Shown here piece by piece: positions 33,898 through 42,177 of a stretch of 64,000 nucleotides of DNA. The translations under genes and the position numbers were made by a program. Within the stretch, counting starts at the first letter, position 1. Each line of letters begins with the position of its first letter. Origin of the DNA: DSAD01 sp036825155 (GTDB lineage Bacteria > Desulfobacterota > Desulfomonilia > UBA1062); the NCBI GenBank assembly GCA_036825155.1, contig DAISYU010000001.1, positions 45,969 to 109,968 of the forward strand, in the 5' to 3' direction. The notes below the pieces were generated by a model. That model had not been told where the DNA came from. It was given only the letters and a program-made list of their open reading frames with translations, and searched no databases.

Positions 33898-34587
33898 TTA
33901 CTTATTGATCAGGCCATAGTGACTGGCCAGCTTCCTGATCCTGCTTCCCAGCCACTCCCCGAAACTCGGCGGCGGGAAATCATAGGGGCCGACATTATCC
34001 TCTTGTTTAAGAGCAAGGATCTTTTCGGAAGGTTGAAAGCGTTTGACCTTGTCGTAATATACCACGATCGATTTTGGATCGGTGGGGCAGCGGGTAAAAC
34101 ATGCGCCGCAGCCGATGCACTTGTCCTCGATGACTACGGGATTCTTCCGGTCCTCCAGTTCAATAGCGTCATACTTGCATGCCTTGTAGCAGTTACGGCA
34201 ACGACGCTTGTTGGTCCAGGCGAGACAGGTGTCCCGGTTGATGACCGCGTTGCCGATGTCAAGGTCCTCTTTGGCAACCTTCTTGATCGCACCGGTGGGG
34301 CAGGTCCTGATGCATTCCATGCACAGGATGCACTTGCGCCAGTCCAGTACAGGGGTGCCGAGATTGGGGATGCCGTCAAAGATCGAGGCCGGAGACAGAG
34401 CGTCTGCAGGGCAGACGTCAATGCAGCGGTAGCAGCGGGTACAGTGTTTGAGGAACTCCGCTTCCACGAGTGAAGCAGGAGGCCGGGGCAGCGCCTTTGC
34501 CCCGCTGACCTTGAACACGGTAAAGACCGCACCAGAGGCCACGCCACTGATCAGAATTTTCATAAAGTTCCTGCGCGAGTTCTCCAT
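33898..34587 (-). CDS. Ferredoxin-like protein with Tat signal (second of two)
   Basis: A 229-residue protein with a twin-arginine signal (SRRNFMKILISGVASGAVF) and four [4Fe-4S] motifs: CTRCYRCIDVCP, CILCMECIRTCP, CRNCYKACKYD and CIGCGACFTRCP. It resembles NapG/HybA-like periplasmic ferredoxins. Tat export would place it on the outer face of the membrane or in the periplasm, where it could exchange electrons with the NapH-like membrane protein encoded at 25816; NapG and NapH are partners in other systems. It lies 11 bases before HdrA and 115 bases after the AOR stop. Confidence 0.9.
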   Translation of the reverse strand: MENSRRNFMKILISGVASGAVFTVFKVSGAKALPRPPASLVEAEFLKHCTRCYRCIDVCPADALSPASIFDGIPNLGTPVLDWRKCILCMECIRTCPTGAIKKVAKEDLDIGNAVINRDTCLAWTNKRRCRNCYKACKYDAIELEDRKNPVVIEDKCIGCGACFTRCPTDPKSIVVYYDKVKRFQPSEKILALKQEDNVGPYDFPPPSFGEWLGSRIRKLASHYGLINK

Positions 34588-34632
34588 CGTGGTTCTCCAG
34601 GTTCACTTCCAGAGTATGCAGTTCTACATAGG

Positions 34633-34661
34633 AATATAATTGGTTAGTTGCATTCAGTAAA
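34633..34661 (-). promoter_or_regulatory. Candidate internal promoter for the Hdr half of the cluster
   Basis: On the minus strand TTTACT (34656-34661) and TATATT (34633-34638) are separated by 17 bases, overlapping the tail of the preceding terminator. The site would start transcription about 40 bases before the second Tat ferredoxin gene. Confidence 0.45.
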
Positions 34662-34687
34662 GAGGGGGCTTGAAAAAAGCCCCCTCT
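34661..34687 (-). terminator. Intrinsic terminator after the AOR gene
   Basis: A perfect 11-bp stem, AGAGGGGGCTT/AAGCCCCCTCT, with a 5-base loop lies 15 bases past the AOR stop. On the minus strand it is followed by TTACTG. It would make the ferredoxin-AOR pair more abundant than the downstream Hdr genes. Confidence 0.75.
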
Positions 34688-34701
34688 GATATCAGCCGTT
34701 G

Positions 34702-36296
34702 TTAGGCCTTTCTTGCTGCCTGCATATCTTTGATTGTGTAATCCAGACCGAGATTCTTGAGGGTATCGTCGGTTGGAATACCATTGTCATCCCAGCCGAA
34801 GTAGTCGAAGACATCTTTCTGCATCTTCTTGACTTCCTCTTCCGGGAAAACAGCATCCTTCTTCGGGCCCTCTGGAAGTTTCTCGTTCTTGAGCCGCCAG
34901 GGCAGTGTATCGTCCTTGGCACGGACGCCTTCACGCACCTGGAAGCAGCGCTCCAGCGTCATGATGCGTTTGGACGTGGTCCAGTACTCTTCGTCGGTCA
35001 TGTTCCAGCCGCACAGCGGGTTGAGCATTGCGATGAAGACCCCTGGTGTTTCCTTGCCCCACGGGTAGCCACCCACGAATGAGCACATGGTGAGCGAGTT
35101 GATCATGGTCCAGCGTGCCAGTGTTTCCGCGGAGGTTCCCTCATGGTGGTCGCCGCCGCAGGTACCCAGGGCATAGCTGAATGCACGTGCCTTGTCACCA
35201 CGAGGATCGTGCGCTGCGACTTCCTTGCCTTTGACATGCACGGCCCACTTATAGGAATCCTTGCCGATCTCCTCGGACATCTTCTTGACGCCCTTGGCCA
35301 GCAGTTTTCCTGCACCTTCCTGATAAGCGATCTTCCTGATCATCTCGACAGAGGCATCGCCATTGCCGAACTCCAGGTTGATGCCGTCCAGGTCCTTGGG
35401 TGTCAGAACGCCGCGCTGGACACACTCCATGGCGAAGGCCAGACAGCCGCCGGTGGAGATGGAGTCGAGCCCCAGGGCATCGGTCAGCTCGATGCAGGCC
35501 ATCATGTCGTCAAAGTTGGAGAATCCGAGGTTGGAACCCAGCAGTCCGCCGGTTTCATATTCAGGCCCCTCAGCGATCAGGCCGTCATATTTACCGCCGC
35601 GGATGACACCGGTTTTCATGCAGTGTACCGGGCAGTGGTTACAGGCGGTATGCTTTTTCCAGAATTTCCTGTTGGCCTCTTCTGCGCCGAGTTCAATGAT
35701 GTCCGGCCACCAGGTGGTCTGGAAGTTCTTGGTGATGAGAGAACCGGTGCCGTAATGCTTAAGCTCCAGCAGTCCACCGGTACCCCAGCGCTTGATGCCC
35801 TGCCATGCCTCTTTATCAACCGCCAGCTGCTTTGCCGCCACCANNNNNNNNNNNNNNNNNNNNNNNNNNNNNNNNNNNNNNNNNNNNNNNNNNNNNNNNN
35901 NNNNNNNNNNNNNNNNNNNNNNNNNNNNNNNNNNNNNNNNNNNTTGCCTTTGATGTAGATACCGTCCCAGCCGGCCCACTTGACCTCGTTGGGGAAGTGT
36001 CCGCCCACCTCGGCGTGGCTCAGCAACCCGGTATACGGGCTCTTGTTGACGAAGCTGATGCGGGTTGAGACACAGTACGTGCCGTTGAGCGGCCCGGGGC
36101 CGATGAATATGCCACTGTCAGCAGCCAATGGGTCATGCTTGGCCTTCAGGTCGTTGTAGAGCAGATAGGCTCCCATGCCTGCGCCGCCGATATACTTGCG
36201 GCATTCTTCATCAGAAAGCTTGCGTGCCTTGAACTTCTGATTGGTGAGATCAATCTCCAGTATTTTTCCGAAATATCCACCTTTAGGAGCTGCCAT
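34702..36296 (-). CDS. Aldehyde:ferredoxin oxidoreductase family protein, split by a scaffold gap
   Basis: A tungsten-pterin enzyme of the AOR family. The visible N-terminal piece (about 117 residues) has GGAGMGAYL and GPGPLNGTY and ends at WAGWDGIYIKG. The visible C-terminal piece (about 380 residues) has the cluster motif CNHCPVHC, GPEYETGGLLG and LGLDSISTGG. The 100-N gap (35844-35943) hides the middle. The two pieces are not in the same frame across the gap, and the family length (about 600 residues) implies nearer 270-320 missing bases, so this is not a frameshift. Typical AORs oxidise aldehydes to acids and reduce ferredoxin. The same fold is used by BamB of class II benzoyl-CoA reductase, which is the main alternative. 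Confidence 0.9.
35844..35943. other. Scaffold gap (100 N) in the AOR gene
   Basis: A run of 100 N of conventional length; the true missing sequence is probably two to three times longer, judged from the missing AOR region. Confidence 0.98.
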
Positions 36297-36301
36297 GACA
36301 C

Positions 36302-37009
36302 TTACCTCCTTCCACCGTCTTCATTTGGATAGTAAAAGTTCTTGATTAGATCCTCGGCAGCCTCGTCAGGAGTTACATCCCTGAATGCCTGATTCACACC
36401 GAAGCCGGACGCGCCTGCCATGAGACACGGGGCCAGAGGATTCGTTGCCTGCAGCTCGCATGCTTTGACGCACTCAGGATCGCCGCCGCACAGATCGCAC
36501 ATGATCGGCTGTCCGGAATCCGGATGGACCCGGATAAACTCGGCCGGGCAAGCATCTTTGCACTTCAGACACTTGGCGCCAAGACAGATATCGGGGTTGA
36601 GTATGATCCCGTTGGTATTCGGATCTTTCTGGATCGATTTGGGATCCGTGGGACACGCCTCGATACAGGGGGCGTCTGTACAGTGATGACAGATCACCGG
36701 GACATCCACGATACCCTTGTACTTGATCACGTGTACCCGGGCCACGGACGGACGTACAACACCTTCATGGAACATGGAGCATGCATATTCGCAGGCCCTG
36801 CAGCCGGTACAGTTCTGCCGCTCGGCAAAGAGATACTTCATGACTGGTTTCGGCTTTGCTTCCGCGGCTTTTGCCGCAGCAGGCCTGACACCTCCAACCG
36901 CTGCGGCAGCTACTGCAACACCAGCCGCCGTACCGGCACCTTTGAGGAAACCACGTCTGGTAGTTTCCTTTTTCATGATTTTACCAACGTTCTTTTCATC
37001 CTTCTCCAT
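36302..37009 (-). CDS. Ferredoxin-like protein with Tat signal (first of two), partner of the AOR
   Basis: A 235-residue protein. A twin-arginine signal (TTRRGFLKGAGTAAGVAV) is followed by an Ala-rich hydrophobic region with likely cleavage around AKAAEA. The mature part has four [4Fe-4S] motifs: CTGCRACEYACS, CHHCTDAPCIEACP, CLKCKDACP and CDLCGGDPECVKAC. This is the AorA/HycB-like arrangement, and the AOR gene starts only 5 bases later. The export signal conflicts with a cytoplasmic AOR, which has no signal of its own. Either the pair is co-exported by hitchhiking, or the Tat-like N-terminus is retained. Confidence 0.9.
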   Translation of the reverse strand: MEKDEKNVGKIMKKETTRRGFLKGAGTAAGVAVAAAAVGGVRPAAAKAAEAKPKPVMKYLFAERQNCTGCRACEYACSMFHEGVVRPSVARVHVIKYKGIVDVPVICHHCTDAPCIEACPTDPKSIQKDPNTNGIILNPDICLGAKCLKCKDACPAEFIRVHPDSGQPIMCDLCGGDPECVKACELQATNPLAPCLMAGASGFGVNQAFRDVTPDEAAEDLIKNFYYPNEDGGRR

Positions 37010-37591
37010 AGGGAATTACCTCACTTTCATGGATTGATTAAACGCCTGAAAACCGATTGCCTATATTCCGTATTTACTACTATCGCGATGGTTAGCCATT
37101 GGTGGGTCGGTGTTATAGTATGAATGTTACACGTTCTCATCTGTTCAAAAAAATACACACGAAATATTTATTGTCAAGAGGCGATGAAGGTCTAACCTGC
37201 TGATATCATTGCTAAAAATATGCTTGAGAAAGCATACTAGGGCAAAATAACCGGCCCTCTCAGATGGAACAGCTTGAAATTATGAGTAATTCTACCGATC
37301 GTAATATCAAACATTTCTGGTTTTTCCATGAAGTAAGACTGGCGCTAAAAATAATGTAGGATAAACAAGGACATGGAAATTCTATGCATCGAATAAATGA
37401 ATAAGTAGCTCACAAGAACAATGATAGCAGCAAAATATGGTGACTGATACCTGTAGGAGAAAAGAGTACAAAAATGGATTAAGACAAACCATGCTATGGA
37501 GCAAATAACCTACGTATAGCTTGGGTGTATCGGCTCTGTGGAATGCAATGCTATCGTACAGCGCGGACACATATATCTCCGCATGAGTCGC
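37010..37591 (-). promoter_or_regulatory. AT-rich 582-base region with the candidate promoter of the AOR cluster
   Basis: On the minus strand TTGACA (37172-37177) and TATTTT (37150-37155) are separated by 16 bases, giving a leader of about 135 bases before the first ferredoxin gene. I see no sigma-54 site, gene or repeat in the remainder of this region. A 62-codon open frame inside it has no ribosome-binding site and was not called. Confidence 0.45.
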
Positions 37592-37882
37592 TTACAAAAC
37601 GTTTTCAATAGCCAGGATGAATGCCTTGAGTCCTTCTCCGGGATAGAGTTCGCGCTCGTATTCTTTCAGCGCTGAAAAGAGTTCTTCAGTCTTGGTATCA
37701 TCGAGGATTGCAAAGATCAGGGTTGATGTGCCCGGCCAGACATGGGTTCCCATCTTCCTGCCGGTCTCACCGGCACCTACGACATCCCTGATGGCGCTGT
37801 AGGCATGAATGTCATGTCCTGCAATCAATGCGTTGATCTCCTCCTCCCGGCTTTTCGAACAGATGATCATGACCATCTTCAT
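37592..37882 (-). CDS. PII-like small protein coupled to an RND efflux gene
   Basis: A 96-residue protein. I start it at 37882, where AAGGAGAGGGG lies just upstream and the ATG follows the RND stop within a few bases (3-base overlap region). The predicted fold is the ferredoxin-like PII/CutA type: a beta-strand MVMIICS, then helix, then the loop VVGAGETGRKMGTHVWPG, and strands. It lacks the PII uridylylation Tyr motif. Small PII-like proteins are often encoded next to RND or transporter genes and are thought to sense a ligand, but the ligand here is unknown. Confidence 0.75.
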   Translation of the reverse strand: MKMVMIICSKSREEEINALIAGHDIHAYSAIRDVVGAGETGRKMGTHVWPGTSTLIFAILDDTKTEELFSALKEYERELYPGEGLKAFILAIENVL

Positions 37883-37883
37883 C

Positions 37884-40800
37884 TCATTTCCCCTCTCCTT
37901 GCTTGTCATCTGTCAGGTTGTCTTTCCCGTAGATCAGATTGTATACAACCGGAACGACGATCAGCGTGAAAGCCGTGGAGACGAACAGGCCGAAGATAAT
38001 GGACCAGGCGAGACCGCTGAATATGGGATCAAAGGTGATGGGCCATGCACCGAGCATGGTGGTTCCCGCAGTGAGGACAATGGGCCTTAAACGCACCGCA
38101 CCGGACTCTATGATGGCTTCCCGCAGTGTAATCCCACGCTGTACGTTCGTACGGATGAAATCGATCAGGATGATGGCGTTTCGCTGGACAATACCACCCA
38201 GTGCTATCATGCCGATCATGGCCGTGGCCGTGAAAAATACCGGGTTGGCATAACCGCCCACCGGGTGATTCGTGATGAGGTTCAGCAGCCAGAAACCCGG
38301 CATGATGCCGATCATGGTCAGGGGGATGGAAAGCATGATCACCAGCGGCAGCAGATACGACGAGGTCTCATACACGAGCAGTACATAGATGACGAGCAGT
38401 GCCGCTGCAAAGGCGATACCGAGGTCTCGAAAGACATCCAGGGTTATCTTCCATTCTCCCTCTCCGCGCCAGTCCACTTCTATTCCCGCGGGAAGAGGGT
38501 TGTCCCTGAAGTGCGACTGCAGGGAAAGCACCGCATACGCCGGACCCCTGCCGGCCATCTCCGAGGTGACATAGACCACCCGCTCCAGGTTTTTGTGCAT
38601 GATGGTCTTGTCACAGACATCCTCAGTGAACCTTCCCAGCTCTCCCAGCTGGACGGAGTGTCCACCCCGGCCTTTCACGATAACGGTTTTCAGCATGCCG
38701 GCATCCGAGCGTTTGTTCCTCGGCAGCTGGAGAACGATAGGGAGTTCGTTCACCTCGGTGGGGACGTGAACGGTGCCGGCACTCATACCGCTGAGTGCAA
38801 TATTCACGGTCCGGGCGATATCCTGGGTGGAGATCCCGTTCAATGCGGCCTTTTCACGGTCAACATGGAAGAACAGTTTTGTCTGATCGGTCTCGACGGT
38901 ATCATCGATATCGACCATGCCTTCTTCATTGCGCATGCGGTCCTTGATCTGCCGTGCTGCAGCGATGATATCGTCATAGTCGTGATAGGGTTTCCCATAC
39001 ACTTCCGCCACCACCGTTGAGAGAACCGGCGGGCCGGGCGGGACCTCCACCACGTGGATCTGTGCCCCCTGCCCAAGTGCTATGGCCTCGATGTCGGAGC
39101 GGATCCGTAGTACTATGGAATGAGAATTCATCTCACGGTTGTTTCGGTGCAGAAGGTTCACCCTGATATCGGCCAGGTTGGGGGCTTCCCGCAGATAGTA
39201 GTGCCGAACCATGGCATTGAAGTCCATGGGTGAGCTCGTCCCCACGTTCGAAGTGAAATCCACCACCTCGGGGATGGTCTTCAGGTAGTCCTCCACCCTT
39301 TCCACAACGGCATTCGTTTCTTCGAGCGTGGTATTTTCCGGCATGTCGATGATGAACTGGAATTCGTTCTTGTTGTCAAAAGGCAGCATCTTGAGCGGAA
39401 CAAGGCCGATGCCTGCCAGGGAGAGAGACCCGATAAACAGCACGGCAATGACCAGCAGCATGATCAACGATTTTGCCTGAGAATCGATCATCGGAGAGAT
39501 GAGTTTGCGATAAATGACGAGTATGGCTGTTTCCTTCTGCTCATCTTCCTGTTCCGTCCTGGGATTCTCCATGAGGAGTCTGGACGAGAGCCACGGAATG
39601 ATGGTGAATGCAACCACCAGGGAAGAGATCATGGTCAGCGGTACATTGAGCGCCATGGGTGCCATATAGGGGCCCATCATGCCGGTGATGAAGAACATGG
39701 GAATGAACGATGCAATGATGGCCAGCGTGGACAATACCATGGGCGGCATGACTTCATTCATGGCCAGAGATACCGCCTCCAGGCGTTTATACCGCTTCAT
39801 GCCCACAAACCGGTAGATATTCTCGACGCTGACAATGGGGTTGTCCACAAGCATACCCATGGCAAGGATCAGTGCGAACAGGGTCACCCGGTTGATGGTA
39901 TAGCCGAACAGGTAGTTGAACAGGAGGGTGAGCGAGTAGGTGATGGGAATGGCCATGCCCACAATCACCCCTTCGCGCCAGCTCATGACGAGCGCAATGA
40001 GACCCACCACCGTGATAAGGGCCATGACGAGATTTATCACGAGGTCGTTCACCTTGTCATTGGCGGTTGCCCCGTAGTCCCTGGTAATGACCACATCCAT
40101 ATCGTCGGGTATAACGGTACGGCGAAGCTGCTCGATAGCCTCCTGGACCTCCCGGGCAACCACCACCGAGTTTGTTCCCTTCTGTTTCGCCACTGCAATG
40201 GTCACCGCAGGAAAGCTCTTTTCGGATGAATCCTGCGGGACATGTATGGATGCAGGGCCGAAGCCGAAGCGGGTATGAGTGTTCTTTTCCGCCGGACCGT
40301 CAACAATCCTGGCCACATCGCGCAGGTAGACAGGTCGGCCGTCGGCCATGCTGATCATGAGATTGCTCACCTCGTCGACATCGGCAAGGAACGGGCCTGC
40401 TTCCACCCTGATGGTTTCGTTCGCCTGTTCGAACGTCCCGGCCTCAAGCTGTGCATTGGACAGCGAGATAGCCCCCATGATCTCCATGGGTGACAGGTTG
40501 TAGGCAGAAAGCCGTTCGGTGTCGAGATAGACGTACAAGCTCCGCTTTTCCCCTCCATGTATAGTGATGCGAGAGGTGTTCCTGACATGTTCCAGTGATG
40601 CGGCAACCTCCTGGGCGACCCGGTACAGCTCGAAAGTGGAATGCCTGTTAGAATACAGGGTGGCATTGACTATGGGAACGTCGTCGATCTCGATGGGTTT
40701 GATCACCCATCCGGTGATCCCCGGGGTTGTCCTGTCAATGTTCTGGAAGACCTTGTTGTAGAGCTTGATAAGGCTTTCTTCGCGGTCCTGACCCACATAG

Positions 40801-41105
40801 AATCGTACGGTCACCACCGCCATTCCGGGTCTCGACATGGAATACACGTATTCCACCCCGTCGATCTGGTACAGGAGACGCTCGAGCCTGGACGCAACGA
40901 GCCGTTCAACCTCCTGTGCCGACCCGCCGGGATACATGATCATCACATCGGCCAGGGGGACTACGATCTGCGGTTCTTCCTCCCTCGGGGTGATGCTCAG
41001 TGCGATCCCCCCCGCCACCAGGCTCAGAATGATCAGCAGGATCGGGAGATTGCTGTCCAGGAAACTGTCTATGACATTCGACAGGAACTTGTGTTTGGCT
41101 GCCAT
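37884..41105 (-). CDS. RND-family efflux pump, inner-membrane subunit
   Basis: A 1073-residue transporter with the RND layout: one N-terminal span, a large periplasmic loop, a cluster of six spans, a second loop and five more spans. The N-terminus shows SITPREEEPQIVVPLA, a motif of a heavy-metal/drug exporter subgroup, and YPGGSAQEVE. At the proton-relay position of span 4 the sequence is MLVDNPIVSVENIY, where AcrB-type pumps have Asp-Asp, so the second Asp is Asn. The gene runs from the adaptor gene (3 bases apart) to the PII-like gene. It forms a tripartite pump with the adaptor at 41109 and TolC protein at 42178. Substrate unknown. Confidence 0.93.
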   Translation of the reverse strand: MAAKHKFLSNVIDSFLDSNLPILLIILSLVAGGIALSITPREEEPQIVVPLADVMIMYPGGSAQEVERLVASRLERLLYQIDGVEYVYSMSRPGMAVVTVRFYVGQDREESLIKLYNKVFQNIDRTTPGITGWVIKPIEIDDVPIVNATLYSNRHSTFELYRVAQEVAASLEHVRNTSRITIHGGEKRSLYVYLDTERLSAYNLSPMEIMGAISLSNAQLEAGTFEQANETIRVEAGPFLADVDEVSNLMISMADGRPVYLRDVARIVDGPAEKNTHTRFGFGPASIHVPQDSSEKSFPAVTIAVAKQKGTNSVVVAREVQEAIEQLRRTVIPDDMDVVITRDYGATANDKVNDLVINLVMALITVVGLIALVMSWREGVIVGMAIPITYSLTLLFNYLFGYTINRVTLFALILAMGMLVDNPIVSVENIYRFVGMKRYKRLEAVSLAMNEVMPPMVLSTLAIIASFIPMFFITGMMGPYMAPMALNVPLTMISSLVVAFTIIPWLSSRLLMENPRTEQEDEQKETAILVIYRKLISPMIDSQAKSLIMLLVIAVLFIGSLSLAGIGLVPLKMLPFDNKNEFQFIIDMPENTTLEETNAVVERVEDYLKTIPEVVDFTSNVGTSSPMDFNAMVRHYYLREAPNLADIRVNLLHRNNREMNSHSIVLRIRSDIEAIALGQGAQIHVVEVPPGPPVLSTVVAEVYGKPYHDYDDIIAAARQIKDRMRNEEGMVDIDDTVETDQTKLFFHVDREKAALNGISTQDIARTVNIALSGMSAGTVHVPTEVNELPIVLQLPRNKRSDAGMLKTVIVKGRGGHSVQLGELGRFTEDVCDKTIMHKNLERVVYVTSEMAGRGPAYAVLSLQSHFRDNPLPAGIEVDWRGEGEWKITLDVFRDLGIAFAAALLVIYVLLVYETSSYLLPLVIMLSIPLTMIGIMPGFWLLNLITNHPVGGYANPVFFTATAMIGMIALGGIVQRNAIILIDFIRTNVQRGITLREAIIESGAVRLRPIVLTAGTTMLGAWPITFDPIFSGLAWSIIFGLFVSTAFTLIVVPVVYNLIYGKDNLTDDKQGEGK

Positions 41106-41108
41106 CGC

Positions 41109-42164
41109 TTAGGGTTCCTTTACCGGGTTCATAAGGATCTCTTCACCGCCCTTCAGACCGGAGGTGATCTCTATCCGGCCGGCATGGACCGGTCCGGTTC
41201 TCACCAGGCGGCGCAACACCCTGCCTTCTTCAACCACCTGGACCATCTCCAGCTGGCCGATACGGTATACGCACTGCCCCGGGGCAAGTATACCCTCGCG
41301 CACCTCATCTTCCACAAGGAGGCGGCCGAATGTGCCGGGGAGGATGTCCCCGCCCTCATCTTCAAGATGCACCTTTACCTGCTGGGTGCGCGTGGTGGGA
41401 TCGACCTCGCTGACGATCTCTCTCACCTCTCCCGTGCAGGTCTTTGCAGGCCGGTCAAGAACCACGTTCAGTTTATCTCCCAGGGACAGTTTTTCAACGA
41501 GCCGGACAGGCACCGGTGCCACCAGACGCATGCGCCTTGGGTCATAGACCACCAGGACCAGCTGCCCCGGGTTTGCAAGATCTCCTACCTCTATGCGTCT
41601 GTCGATAACAATCCCGTCGATTGGAGAGGTGATATGAGCATAGGAGAGCATGACCTGGACACGCTGAAGTTCTGCCTGGGCGGATGAATACATGGATTCG
41701 GCGGCTACGAGGGCCTGTTCGGTTGTTGCCTTTTTCTCATACAGACCGCGGGTCCTTTTGTATTCGGTCTCGGCGAGCCTGAACTGGGACCGGGCGGCAC
41801 GAAGCTGTTCTTTTATTTCGCGGTCGTCAAGGGTAACGAGAACCTGGTCCCTGGCCACAGAAGTCCCTGCCGAAACAAAGACGTCTTTGACATACCCCGG
41901 GATCCGTGAACTCAGATGAATCTTTTCCTCGGATTCCACCGTTCCTACAACATCTATAAAAGGAGTAATGGACTGCACGGATACGGTGAGTGTTTCTGCA
42001 TTGTCCGGGAGTGCAAACCCGGGTTCATAGCCGGCCTTGCCGGGAGATACCCTGGGGGTGCATGACCCGCCTGCCCAGATAACGATTACAATCAGTCCCA
42101 TGGTTCCCGCCAGGGGGCGCCAGAGTTTTGCCCATAAACTCTTACTGCCGTGTACTCTGTTCAT
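41109..42164 (-). CDS. RND efflux periplasmic adaptor (membrane-fusion protein)
   Basis: A 351-residue adaptor joining the RND pump to TolC. The start at 42164 is supported by GGAGGAGATTCG. The N-terminus has a membrane anchor or signal (GTMGLIVIVIWAGGSC) with a possible lipobox at GGSC. Next come the lipoyl-type half motif VKDVFVSAGTSVARDQVL and the coiled-coil hairpin around QLRAARSQFRLAETEYK. The second lipoyl half is ITSPIDGIVIDRRIEVGD, and a beta-barrel domain ends near DLTGLK-like EITSGLKGGEEI. It lies between the TolC and RND genes in one operon. Confidence 0.93.
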   Translation of the reverse strand: MNRVHGSKSLWAKLWRPLAGTMGLIVIVIWAGGSCTPRVSPGKAGYEPGFALPDNAETLTVSVQSITPFIDVVGTVESEEKIHLSSRIPGYVKDVFVSAGTSVARDQVLVTLDDREIKEQLRAARSQFRLAETEYKRTRGLYEKKATTEQALVAAESMYSSAQAELQRVQVMLSYAHITSPIDGIVIDRRIEVGDLANPGQLVLVVYDPRRMRLVAPVPVRLVEKLSLGDKLNVVLDRPAKTCTGEVREIVSEVDPTTRTQQVKVHLEDEGGDILPGTFGRLLVEDEVREGILAPGQCVYRIGQLEMVQVVEEGRVLRRLVRTGPVHAGRIEITSGLKGGEEILMNPVKEP

Positions 42165-42177
42165 CGAATCTCCTCCA

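Noticed and set aside
35616..36296. Frameshift in the AOR gene
   Set aside because: The frame change coincides with a placeholder N run, whose length is arbitrary; the two pieces join in sequence without a shift being needed.
37382..37570. 62-residue open frame in the AT-rich region upstream of the AOR cluster
   Set aside because: No ribosome-binding site, no recognisable sequence, in an AT-rich intergenic region.
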